Source: Streptomyces sp. CB02923 (GTDB taxonomy: Bacteria; Actinomycetota; Actinomycetes; Streptomycetales; Streptomycetaceae). Taken from it: 64,000 bases of DNA. The translations under genes and the position numbers were made by a program. This document shows positions 16,783-25,062 of this stretch, in pieces. Location: the NCBI RefSeq assembly GCF_001905005.1, contig NZ_LWKZ01000012.1, positions 1,169,061-1,233,060 of the forward strand, in the 5' to 3' direction. The stretch's first letter is position 1. Every line of letters begins with the position of its first letter. The notes under the pieces were generated by a model that worked only from the letters and a program-made list of their open reading frames with translations, searched no databases and was not told the origin of the DNA.

Positions 16783-17742
16783 ATGAGCAGCAACGATCGC
16801 CACGTACCCGTCATGCTCCAGCGGTGTCTGGACATGCTCGCCCCCTCGCTCGCCGAGCCCGGCGCGGTCGTCGTCGACTGCACGCTCGGCCTCGGAGGGC
16901 ACAGTGAGGCGCTGCTCGCCACGTTCCCGGCAGCACGTCTGATCGCCCTCGACCGCGACCCGTCGGCACTGAAGCTGGCGGGGGAGCGCCTGGCCCCCTA
17001 CGGGGACCGCGCGACCCTCGTACACGCCGTCTACGACGAGCTCCCGCAGGTCCTGGAGCGCCTCGGTGTCGCGCGCGTCCAGGGCGTCCTGTTCGACCTC
17101 GGTGTCTCCTCGATGCAGCTCGACGAGACCGACCGCGGCTTCGCGTACGCGCAGGACGCGCCGCTCGACATGCGCATGGACCAGACGACCGGCATGAGCG
17201 CCGCCGAGGTCCTCAACACCTACCCGCCCGGCGAACTGGTCCGCATCCTGCGTGCGTACGGCGAGGAGAAGCAGGCCAAGCGGATCGTCGAGGCCGTCGT
17301 GAAGGAGCGCGCCAAGGAGCCCTTCACCCACAGCGCGCGGCTGGTGGAGCTGATCCGCGACGCCCTGCCGCAGGCCGCCAAGCGCACCGGCGGCAACCCC
17401 GCCAAGCGCACGTTCCAGGCGCTGCGCATCGAGGTCAACGCCGAACTGGCCGCCGTGGAGAACGCCGTGCCCGCCGCCGTACGGGCCCTCGCGGTGGGCG
17501 GCCGGATCGCCGTGCTCGCGTACCAGTCGCTGGAGGACCGGATCGTCAAGCAGGTCTTCGCGGCGGGCGCGGCCAACACCGCGCCGCCCGGCCTGCCCGT
17601 CGTCCCCGAGCAGTACCAGCCGCGCCTGAAGCTGCTCACCCGCGGCGCCGAGCTGCCGACCGAGGAGGAGATCGCCGAGAACCGGCGCGCGGCCCCCGCC
17701 AGGCTGCGTGGCGCCGAGCGCATCCGCGAGGACATCGCGTGA
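16783..17742 (+). CDS. rsmH: 16S rRNA (cytosine1402-N4)-methyltransferase
   Basis: The 319-residue protein starts at ATG 16783 with GGAAGG just upstream. It begins HVPVMLQRCLDML, then VVDCTLGLGGHSEALL (SAM-binding motif I), and carries LFDLGVSSMQLDE and RGFAYAQDAPLDMRMD, all diagnostic of RsmH/MraW. It methylates N4 of C1402 in the ribosomal P site and is the usual first or second gene of the dcw cluster. Its stop overlaps the ftsL start as GTGA. The frame is open further upstream, but that part lies across the promoter and is not conserved-looking. Confidence 0.96.
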   Translation: MSSNDRHVPVMLQRCLDMLAPSLAEPGAVVVDCTLGLGGHSEALLATFPAARLIALDRDPSALKLAGERLAPYGDRATLVHAVYDELPQVLERLGVARVQGVLFDLGVSSMQLDETDRGFAYAQDAPLDMRMDQTTGMSAAEVLNTYPPGELVRILRAYGEEKQAKRIVEAVVKERAKEPFTHSARLVELIRDALPQAAKRTGGNPAKRTFQALRIEVNAELAAVENAVPAAVRALAVGGRIAVLAYQSLEDRIVKQVFAAGAANTAPPGLPVVPEQYQPRLKLLTRGAELPTEEEIAENRRAAPARLRGAERIREDIA

Positions 17743-18269
17743 ACCGGCCGGGGCGGACGCGCGGGGGGCCTGGACGGCTCTCGGGCCTGTTCGCCCCCGG
17801 GACGGGGGGCACGGCGGCGCGTACGCCGTTCGTGCTCCTCGTCGTGGTGCTGCTCGGCTCCGGCCTGATCGCGCTGCTGCTGCTCAATTCCGCGCTCAAC
17901 CAGGGCTCCTTCGAACTGAGCAAGCTGGAGAAGCGGACCAACGAGCTGACGGACGAGCAGCAGGCACTCCAGCAGGAGGTGGACGCCTACTCGGCGCCGG
18001 GCGCGCTGGACGAGCGCGCCCGCGAGCTGGGCATGGTCCCGGGCGGCAGCCCGGCGTTCCTGGAGCCGGACGGCACGGTACGCGGCAGGCCGAGCGCGGC
18101 TCCGGGCGGCGCGGGGCCGATGAGCGCGCCCGCCGCCCCGGCCGCGGCGCCGCCCGGCCATCCGCTCCCCGGCCATCCGCTCCCCGATCGTCCGCTGCCC
18201 GACCACCCGATGCCCGCTGTGTCCGCCCCCGGCCGCCCGCTGCCCGCCCCGACGACTTCCGGCAGGTGA
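17739..18269 (+). CDS. ftsL: FtsL-like septum protein
   Basis: The 176-residue protein starts with GTG and overlaps rsmH by 4 bp. It has a basic cytoplasmic N-terminus, one membrane span (~30-53, TPFVLLVVVLLGSGLIALLLLN) and a short leucine-rich coiled coil (FELSKLEKRTNELTDEQQAL) ending in RARELGMV, the FtsL/DivIC pattern. The last ~65 residues are Pro/Ala-rich with GHPLP-type repeats. FtsL works with DivIC and FtsQ to activate FtsW-FtsI. Placement between rsmH and ftsI supports the name despite weak conservation. Confidence 0.85.
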   Translation: MNRPGRTRGGPGRLSGLFAPGTGGTAARTPFVLLVVVLLGSGLIALLLLNSALNQGSFELSKLEKRTNELTDEQQALQQEVDAYSAPGALDERARELGMVPGGSPAFLEPDGTVRGRPSAAPGGAGPMSAPAAPAAAPPGHPLPGHPLPDRPLPDHPMPAVSAPGRPLPAPTTSGR

Positions 18270-18273
18270 CCCA

Positions 18274-18468
18274 ATGACGTACGAGAACGCCGAAGCCCTG
18301 CCACTGCCGGGGGCCGCTCCGGGGGCCGCCACGGGACCCGCCACGGCGCCCGCATCCGCACCCGCTGAGCCCGTGCTCCCGGCCGCCTCCGGACTCCCGG
18401 CCCTCGTGCCCCCGGCCGCCTCCGGGAGCCCCGCCCGCATGGCAGCACCGGAGGAGGACGCCGCATGA
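18274..18468 (+). CDS. Small Ala/Pro-rich ORF between ftsL and ftsI
   Basis: A 64-residue ORF starts at ATG 18274, 4 bp after the ftsL stop and 5 nt after AGGTGA. It ends overlapping the ftsI start as ATGA. The composition is Ala, Pro and Gly with a charged end (APEEDAA); there is no membrane span or known domain. Codon third positions are strongly G/C, as in neighbouring genes. Its main role may be to couple ribosome flow from ftsL into ftsI. It could also be non-functional spacer. Confidence 0.45.
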   Translation: MTYENAEALPLPGAAPGAATGPATAPASAPAEPVLPAASGLPALVPPAASGSPARMAAPEEDAA

Positions 18469-20732
18469 CCGACCCCAAGGGCCCGCGCTCCGGCAGCGGC
18501 TCCGGCGCCGGGCCGAAAGGCTCCAAACCGGCAGATTCCAAGAAACCGGCAGCCTCCAAGCCGACAGGCTCCAAACCGGCAGCCTCCGGCCCGAAGGCCT
18601 CCACCCCCGCTTCCCGCCCCGGCACAGCCGCCAAAGCCACCGGCGCCAAAGCCCCGGGCACCAAGACCACCGGCGCCAAGGCCCCCACCGCCAAGACCAC
18701 CACCGCCAAGACCCCGGGCACCAAGACCACCAGCCCCCCCGCCCCCCGCCGCCGTGTCCCCCGCCCCGCCCCGGCCGGCGGCCGTGCGGGGCAGTCCCAG
18801 CGCGGTACGGCCCAGAGCCGCCCTGCCTCCAAGAGCAGTCCGGCCTCCGCGCGCCCCACCACCACCAAGCGCGCCCCCCGCCGCCGTCCCGCCGCGCCGG
18901 CCCTGCGCCTCGGCAGTCCGCGCCCCCGGCTGCGCCTGGTCTCCCTCGCCCTGACCCTGATCATGCTGGTCTTCGTCGTCCGGCTGTTCCAGGTGCAGGC
19001 CGTGGACGCCGGCGCGTACGCGGCCAAGGCCAACGTCAACCGGTACGTCCCGGTCAAGCTGGCCGCCGAGCGCGGCGCCATCACCGACCGGGACGGCGTG
19101 GACCTGGCGACCACGGTCGACGCGTACGACATCACCGCCGACCCCAGCCTGCTCGCGCCCGACAAGATCAAGGTGAAGGACGCCCCGCAGCAGGCCGCCG
19201 CGCTGCTCGCGCCGGTCCTGCACGAGGACCGGGCCGCCCTGGCCAAGAAGCTGGCCACGCCCGGCTCGCGCTACGTACGGCTGTCCCGGCAGCAGACCCC
19301 GCAGGTCTGGAAGCAGATCAAGGACCTGCGCAAGACCCTGGACGCCAAGGCGGCCAAGGCCCCCAAGAGCGAGCCGCGCCCCAACGTCCTGGTCGGGATC
19401 TTCGCGGACAAGCACAGCAAGCGCGTCTATCCGAACAAGGACCTCGCCTCCGGGGTCCTCGGTTTCGTCAACAACGAGGGCCGGGGCGGCGGCGGCCTGG
19501 AGGCCCGGCTCGACCGGCAGCTGGCGGGCAAGGACGGCAAACTCGTCTACGCCCAGTCCGGCGGGCGGCGCGTGCCCACCGCGGGCGCCCAGGAGCACCC
19601 GGCCGTCCCGGGCACCGACATCGAGCTGACGCTGGACCGCGACATCCAGTGGATGGCCCAGCAGGCCATCACCAAGCAGGTCGCCGCGTCGCAGGCGGAC
19701 CGGGGCTACGTCGTCGTCCAGGACACGAGGACCGGCGAGATCCTGGCCCTGGCCAACGCCCCCGGCTTCGACCCCAACGACATCGCGAAGGCCGACCCGG
19801 ACGCGCTGGGCAACGCCGCCGTCACCGACGCCTTCGAACCCGGCTCCACCAGCAAGCTCATGTCGATGGCCGCCGTCCTGGAGGAGGGCGCGGCGACCCC
19901 GGCCACCCGCGTCACCGTCCCCAACCGGCTGCACCGCGGCGACCGCCTCTTCTCGGACGACATCGACCACCCCACCTGGCACCTGACCCTCAACGGCGTC
20001 CTGGCCAAATCCAGCAACATCGGCACCATCCTGGCCACCGAACAGCTCGGCAAAACTCGTCCGGAAGCCAACCAGGTGCTCTATTCCTACCTGCGCAGAT
20101 TCGGGATCGGACAGCCCACCGGGCTCGGCTTCCCCGGCGAGACGGCGGGACTGCTCGCACAGCCGCAGAAGTGGAGCACCTCGCAGCAGTACACGATCCC
20201 CTTCGGGCAGGGCCTGTCGCTGAACGCCGTCCAGGCCGCCTCGGTCTACTCGGCCATCGCCAACGGCGGCGAGCGCGTCGCCCCCACGCTCGTACGCGGC
20301 AGTACGGGGCCGGACGGCCACTACCAGCCGGCGCCGAAGCCGAAGAAGAACCGGGTGGTGAGCGAGAAGACCGCCAAAACGCTGGCCACCATGCTCGAAT
20401 CGGTGGTCGACGACAAGGAGGGCACCGGAGCCAAGGCGAAGATCGACGGATACCGGGTCGGCGGCAAGACCGGCACGTCCAACCGGGTGGACCCCAAGAC
20501 CGGCCGTTACCACGGGTACACCGCCTCCTTCGCCGGGTTCGCCCCCGCCGACCAGCCCCGTATCACCGTCTACTGCGCCGTCCAGAACCCGACCAAGGGA
20601 AGCTACTTCGGCGGCCAGGTGTGCGGCCCCATCTACCAGCAGGTCATGGAGTTCGCGCTCAAGACGCTGCAGGTCCCGCCGAGCGGCGCCCAGCCCCCGC
20701 GCCTGCCCGTCACCTTCAAGCCAGGCGAATGA
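18465..20732 (+). CDS. ftsI: Septal penicillin-binding protein 3 / FtsI transpeptidase
   Basis: The 755-residue class B PBP has one membrane span (~160-180), a pedestal domain and a transpeptidase domain. Active-site motifs are Ser461-x-x-Lys464 (STSK), Ser516-Ser517-Asn518 and Lys668-Thr-Gly-Thr671. It crosslinks septal peptidoglycan with FtsW. Residues 1-155 are an unusually long Ala/Lys/Pro/Thr tail with imperfect TGAKAPGTKTT repeats, resembling histone H1 tails, which makes the protein clearly longer than a typical FtsI. The start overlaps the small upstream ORF by 4 bp. Confidence 0.95.
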   Translation: MTDPKGPRSGSGSGAGPKGSKPADSKKPAASKPTGSKPAASGPKASTPASRPGTAAKATGAKAPGTKTTGAKAPTAKTTTAKTPGTKTTSPPAPRRRVPRPAPAGGRAGQSQRGTAQSRPASKSSPASARPTTTKRAPRRRPAAPALRLGSPRPRLRLVSLALTLIMLVFVVRLFQVQAVDAGAYAAKANVNRYVPVKLAAERGAITDRDGVDLATTVDAYDITADPSLLAPDKIKVKDAPQQAAALLAPVLHEDRAALAKKLATPGSRYVRLSRQQTPQVWKQIKDLRKTLDAKAAKAPKSEPRPNVLVGIFADKHSKRVYPNKDLASGVLGFVNNEGRGGGGLEARLDRQLAGKDGKLVYAQSGGRRVPTAGAQEHPAVPGTDIELTLDRDIQWMAQQAITKQVAASQADRGYVVVQDTRTGEILALANAPGFDPNDIAKADPDALGNAAVTDAFEPGSTSKLMSMAAVLEEGAATPATRVTVPNRLHRGDRLFSDDIDHPTWHLTLNGVLAKSSNIGTILATEQLGKTRPEANQVLYSYLRRFGIGQPTGLGFPGETAGLLAQPQKWSTSQQYTIPFGQGLSLNAVQAASVYSAIANGGERVAPTLVRGSTGPDGHYQPAPKPKKNRVVSEKTAKTLATMLESVVDDKEGTGAKAKIDGYRVGGKTGTSNRVDPKTGRYHGYTASFAGFAPADQPRITVYCAVQNPTKGSYFGGQVCGPIYQQVMEFALKTLQVPPSGAQPPRLPVTFKPGE

Positions 20733-20750
20733 AAACGAGGCAGCACCGCC

Positions 20751-22505
20751 GTGACGACCATCACCCCCGACCCCGGGAACCGCTCCAGCTCGCGGCCCTC
20801 ACTTCGCCCCGAGGCCGCCGCGCCCGGTACGCTCACCGCCGTGTCACACGCTGATCAGTCCCACAACGCCCAGAAGGACGCCCCCGGGAAATTTCCGGGA
20901 GCGCCCCGCCCAGAGTGGGTACGCGCCACCCCCGTCGCGGACCTCGCCGAGCAGTTGGGCACCACGGTGCCGGCCGCGGCCGACGCCGCCGTCACCGGCA
21001 TCACCCACGACTCCCGGGCCGTGCGCCCCGGCGACGTCTACGCCGCGCTGCCCGGCGCCCGCTTCCACGGTGCCGACTTCGCCAACCAGGCCGCCGACCT
21101 CGGCGCCGCGGCGGTCCTGACCGACCCGGCGGGCCACGAGCGCGCCGCCGCGACGGGCCTGCCCGTCCTGGTCGTGGACGAGCCGCGGGCCCGGATGGGG
21201 GCGCTCGCCGTCTCGATCTACGGGGACCCGGGCAAGGACCTCCTCCAGATCGGTATCACCGGCACCTCCGGCAAGACCACCACCGCGTACCTCGTCGACG
21301 GCGGCCTGCGTGCCGCGGCCGAGAAGTCCGCTCAGGAGGAGCTGCGCGAAGCGCACCCACTGAAGGACGGTGGTGGGCGACGGGCGGGCCTGACCGGCCT
21401 GATCGGTACGGTCGAGTCCCGGATCGGCGACGAGCGCCTGAAGTCGGAGCGCACCACCCCCGAGGCCACCGACCTCCAGGCACTGTTCTCCGTCATGCGC
21501 GAGCGCGATGTGCGCGCGGTGACGATGGAGGTCTCCAGCCACGCGCTGGTCCTCGGCCGTGTCGACGGCTGCGTCTTCGACGTGGCGATCTTCAACAACC
21601 TCAGCCCGGAGCACATGGAGTTCCACTCCGGGATGGAGGACTACTTCCAGGCCAAGGCGCAGCTGTTCACCAAGGCGCGCAGCAAGGCCGGCGTGGTCAA
21701 CCTCGACGACGAGTACGGCAAGCGGCTGGCCGCCGGCGAGTCCGAGGTGCCGGTCACCACGTTCTCCGCCGAGGGGCACCCGGACGCCGACTGGCGCGCC
21801 GCCGACGTCGAGGTCGGCACGCTCGGCTCCACCTTCACCGTGCTGGGCCCCGACGGCGTGTCCGTACGGGCCGCCTCGCCCCTCCCGGGCCCGTTCAACG
21901 TCGCCAACGCGCTGGCCGCCGTCACGGCGCTGGTCGTGGCCGGCGTGGACCCGCAGACCGCCGCCGACGGCGTCGCCGCGGTGCCCGGCGTTCCCGGCCG
22001 CCTGGAGCGCGTCGATGCTGGCCAGGACTACCTGGCGGTCGTCGACTACGCCCACAAGACCGACGCGGTCGAATCGGTCCTGCGCGCCCTGCGCAAGGTC
22101 ACCGAGGGCCGCATCCACGCCGTGCTGGGCTGCGGCGGCGACCGCGACCCGCACAAGCGCAAGCCGATGGGCGCGGCCATCGCCCGTCTCGCCGACACCG
22201 CCGTACTGACCTCCGACAACCCTCGTGGCGAGGACCCCCTCGCGATTCTCGCCACCATGCTCGCGGGCGCCGCCGAGGTGCCCGTCCACGAGCGTGGCAC
22301 CGTGCTGGTCGAGGAGGAGCGGGCCACCGCCATCGCGGCCGCCGTCGCCCGCGCCGAGCCCGGCGACACCGTGATCGTCGCGGGCAAGGGCCACGAGCAG
22401 GGCCAGGACATCGCCGGAGTGGTCCGCTCCTTCGACGACCGTCAGGTGCTGCGCCGGGCCATCGAGGCTTCGTTGACACCGCAGCAGCCGAACCACCAGG
22501 GATGA
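20751..22505 (+). CDS. murE: UDP-MurNAc-L-Ala-D-Glu : diaminopimelate ligase
   Basis: The 584-residue protein starts with GTG 18 bp after ftsI; a second GTG at 20841 is an alternative. It has the three Mur ligase domains: THDSR in the UDP-binding domain, ATP loop GITGTSGKTTTAY (~169-180), and AVVDYAHKTDAVE. DNPR (489-492) is the motif that selects diaminopimelate as third residue. A ~20-residue charged insert (SAQEELREAHPLKDGGG) follows the ATP-loop helix, where relatives usually run straight into TGLIGTVE. It acts in the cytoplasm on lipid II precursor synthesis. Confidence 0.95.
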   Translation: MTTITPDPGNRSSSRPSLRPEAAAPGTLTAVSHADQSHNAQKDAPGKFPGAPRPEWVRATPVADLAEQLGTTVPAAADAAVTGITHDSRAVRPGDVYAALPGARFHGADFANQAADLGAAAVLTDPAGHERAAATGLPVLVVDEPRARMGALAVSIYGDPGKDLLQIGITGTSGKTTTAYLVDGGLRAAAEKSAQEELREAHPLKDGGGRRAGLTGLIGTVESRIGDERLKSERTTPEATDLQALFSVMRERDVRAVTMEVSSHALVLGRVDGCVFDVAIFNNLSPEHMEFHSGMEDYFQAKAQLFTKARSKAGVVNLDDEYGKRLAAGESEVPVTTFSAEGHPDADWRAADVEVGTLGSTFTVLGPDGVSVRAASPLPGPFNVANALAAVTALVVAGVDPQTAADGVAAVPGVPGRLERVDAGQDYLAVVDYAHKTDAVESVLRALRKVTEGRIHAVLGCGGDRDPHKRKPMGAAIARLADTAVLTSDNPRGEDPLAILATMLAGAAEVPVHERGTVLVEEERATAIAAAVARAEPGDTVIVAGKGHEQGQDIAGVVRSFDDRQVLRRAIEASLTPQQPNHQG

Positions 22506-22567
22506 CACACCGCCATGCGCGCAAAACCCTTCGAACGGCACTTCCTGCCCACGGCCGGGGGTGAGAA

Positions 22568-24001
22568 GTGATCTCTCTGTCCCTCGCCGAGATCGCGAGC
22601 ATCGTCGGCGGGCAGCAGCACGACATACCGGACCCGGCGGCCCAGGTCACCGGCCCGGTCGTGTTCGACTCCCGTGAGGTGCGCCCCGGCAGCCTCTTCG
22701 CCGCCTTCGCCGGCGAACGCGTGGACGGCCACGACTACGCGGAGCGCGCCGTAGAGGCGGGCGCGGCGGCGGTCCTCGCCGCCCGCCCCGTCGGCGTCCC
22801 CGCGATCGTCGTGGACGACGTGGTCGCCGCCCTCGGCGCGCTGGCCCGCGCCGTCGTCGGCCGCCTGGGCACCAGCGTCGTCGGGCTGACCGGCTCGGCC
22901 GGCAAGACCAGCACCAAGGACCTGATCGGCCAGCTCCTGGAACGCCGGGGGCCGACCGTGTGCCCGGTGGGCAACCTCAACAACGAGATCGGGCTGCCGG
23001 TGACCGCGCTGCGCGCGGACGACGGCACGAAGTTCCTCGTCCTGGAGATGGGCGCCCGCGGTATCGGCCACATCCGCTACCTCGCCGACCTGGTTCCGCC
23101 GCGCGTCGGCGTGGTGCTCAACGTCGGCTCCGCGCACATCGGCGAGTTCGGCGGCCGCGAGCAGATCGCCCAGGCCAAGGGCGAGCTGGTCGAGTCGCTG
23201 CCCACCGCGGAGGAGGGCGGCATCGCCGTGCTCAACGCGGACGACCCGTACGTACGTGCCATGGCCTCCCGTACGAAGGCCCGCACGGTCTTCTTCGGCG
23301 AGTCCGCCGAGGCCGCCGTACGTGCCGAGAATGTCCGGCTCACCGCGCTCGGGCAGCCCTCCTTCACGCTTCACACACCCTCCGGGTGCAGCGACGTGAC
23401 CATGCGGCTGTACGGTGAGCACCACGTGTCGAACGCGCTTGCCGCGGCCGCCGTCGCCCATGAGTTGGGCATGTCCGTGGACGAGATCGCCGTCGCGCTC
23501 TCCGAAGCCGGCACGCTCTCCCGCTGGCGGATGGAGGTCACCGAGCGCGCGGACGGTGTGACGGTCGTCAACGACGCCTACAACGCGAACCCGGAATCCA
23601 CGCGGGCGGCGCTTCGCGCGCTCGTGGCGATGGGCGAAGCCTCCAAGGGAACGGGAGGCCGTACGTGGGCGGTGCTCGGTGAGATGGCCGAGCTCGGCGG
23701 GGAGTCACTCGCCGAACACGACGCGGTCGGACGCCTGGTCGTCCGGCTCAACGTCAGCAAGCTCGTGGCGGTCGGCGGCAGGGAAGCGGCCTGGCTCGAC
23801 ATGGGCGCCAAGAACGAGGGTTCGTGGGGTGAGGAGTCGGTGCACGTGTCCGACGCGCAGGCGGCGGTCGACCTGTTGCGCAGCGAGCTGCGCCCGGGTG
23901 ACGTCGTGCTGGTGAAGGCGTCCAGGTCGGTCGGCCTGGAGCGGGTCGCCGCGGCATTGCTGAGCGACGACGGTGTCGAGGGCGGGGCCGCCACCCGATG
24001 A
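22568..24001 (+). CDS. murF: UDP-MurNAc-tripeptide : D-Ala-D-Ala ligase
   Basis: The 477-residue protein starts with GTG (MISLSLAEIASIVGG). FDSREVRPGSLFAAF lies in the UDP-binding domain, VVGLTGSAGKTSTKDL is the ATP loop, and GNLNNEIGLP and VVNDAYNANPES are typical of MurF. It adds D-Ala-D-Ala to complete the cytoplasmic pentapeptide precursor. It overlaps mraY as ATGA, so the two are translationally coupled. The GTG at 22561 is a less likely alternative start. Confidence 0.95.
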   Translation: MISLSLAEIASIVGGQQHDIPDPAAQVTGPVVFDSREVRPGSLFAAFAGERVDGHDYAERAVEAGAAAVLAARPVGVPAIVVDDVVAALGALARAVVGRLGTSVVGLTGSAGKTSTKDLIGQLLERRGPTVCPVGNLNNEIGLPVTALRADDGTKFLVLEMGARGIGHIRYLADLVPPRVGVVLNVGSAHIGEFGGREQIAQAKGELVESLPTAEEGGIAVLNADDPYVRAMASRTKARTVFFGESAEAAVRAENVRLTALGQPSFTLHTPSGCSDVTMRLYGEHHVSNALAAAAVAHELGMSVDEIAVALSEAGTLSRWRMEVTERADGVTVVNDAYNANPESTRAALRALVAMGEASKGTGGRTWAVLGEMAELGGESLAEHDAVGRLVVRLNVSKLVAVGGREAAWLDMGAKNEGSWGEESVHVSDAQAAVDLLRSELRPGDVVLVKASRSVGLERVAAALLSDDGVEGGAATR

Positions 24002-25062
24002 AGCAGATCCTCTTCTCCGGAATGATCGGTCTCTTCCTGACGCTGATCGGCACCCCGCTGCTGATCAAGCTGCTGGCCAGGAAGGGCTACGGGCAGTTCA
24101 TCCGTGACGACGGCCCGCGCGACCACCACAGCAAGCGCGGTACGCCCACCATGGGTGGCATCGCCTTCATCCTGGCCACGCTCATCGCCTACGCGCTGAC
24201 CAAGGTCATCACCAGCAGCGACCCGAGCTTCTCCGGCGTCCTGGTGCTGTTCCTGATGGCCGGCATGGGCCTGGTGGGCTTCCTCGACGACTACATCAAG
24301 ATCGTCAAGCAGCGTTCGCTGGGCCTGCGGGCCAAGGCCAAGATGGCCGGCCAGCTGATCGTCGGCATCGCCTTCGCGGTGCTCTCGCTCCAGTTCGCCG
24401 ACATGCGCGGCCAGACCCCGGCCTCCGACCGGCTGTCCTTCACCCAGGACTTCGGCTGGCAGATCGGCCCGGTGCTCTTCGTCATCTGGGCACTGTTCAT
24501 GATCCTGGCGATGTCCAACGGCGTGAACCTCACCGACGGCCTCGACGGCCTGGCCACCGGCGCCTCGGTGATGGTCTTCGGCGCGTACACCTTCATCGGC
24601 ATCTGGCAGTACCAGGAGTCCTGCGCCAACGCGATCAGCGCCGGACCCGCCTGTTACGAGGTCCGCGACCCGCTCGACCTCGCGGTCGTCGCCTCCGCCC
24701 TGATGGGCGCCTGCTTCGGCTTCCTGTGGTGGAACACCTCGCCCGCCAAGATCTTCATGGGCGACACCGGCTCGCTGGCCCTGGGCGGCGCGCTGGCGGG
24801 CCTGGCCATCTGCTCCCGCACGGAGCTGCTGATGGCCGTCCTCGGCGGTCTGTTCGTCCTGATCACCATGTCCGTGGTCATCCAGGTCGGATCCTTCCGG
24901 CTCACCGGCAAGCGGGTCTTCCGGATGGCGCCACTCCAGCACCACTTCGAACTCAAGGGGTGGTCCGAAGTCCTTGTCGTGGTCCGGTTCTGGATCATCC
25001 AGGGCATGTGTGTGATCGTCGGCCTGGGCCTCTTCTACGGCGGCTGGCAGGCCGCCAAGTGA
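23998..25062 (+). CDS. mraY: Phospho-MurNAc-pentapeptide transferase
   Basis: The 354-residue integral membrane enzyme has about ten hydrophobic spans. Family motifs are present: RDHHSKRGTPTMGG near residue 42, FLDDYIKI with the DD pair, NLTDGLDGLATG, and the HHFELKGW loop near the end. It attaches phospho-MurNAc-pentapeptide to undecaprenyl phosphate, making lipid I. It overlaps murF by 4 bp at its start and murD by 4 bp at its end (GTGA). Confidence 0.97.
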   Translation: MKQILFSGMIGLFLTLIGTPLLIKLLARKGYGQFIRDDGPRDHHSKRGTPTMGGIAFILATLIAYALTKVITSSDPSFSGVLVLFLMAGMGLVGFLDDYIKIVKQRSLGLRAKAKMAGQLIVGIAFAVLSLQFADMRGQTPASDRLSFTQDFGWQIGPVLFVIWALFMILAMSNGVNLTDGLDGLATGASVMVFGAYTFIGIWQYQESCANAISAGPACYEVRDPLDLAVVASALMGACFGFLWWNTSPAKIFMGDTGSLALGGALAGLAICSRTELLMAVLGGLFVLITMSVVIQVGSFRLTGKRVFRMAPLQHHFELKGWSEVLVVVRFWIIQGMCVIVGLGLFYGGWQAAK

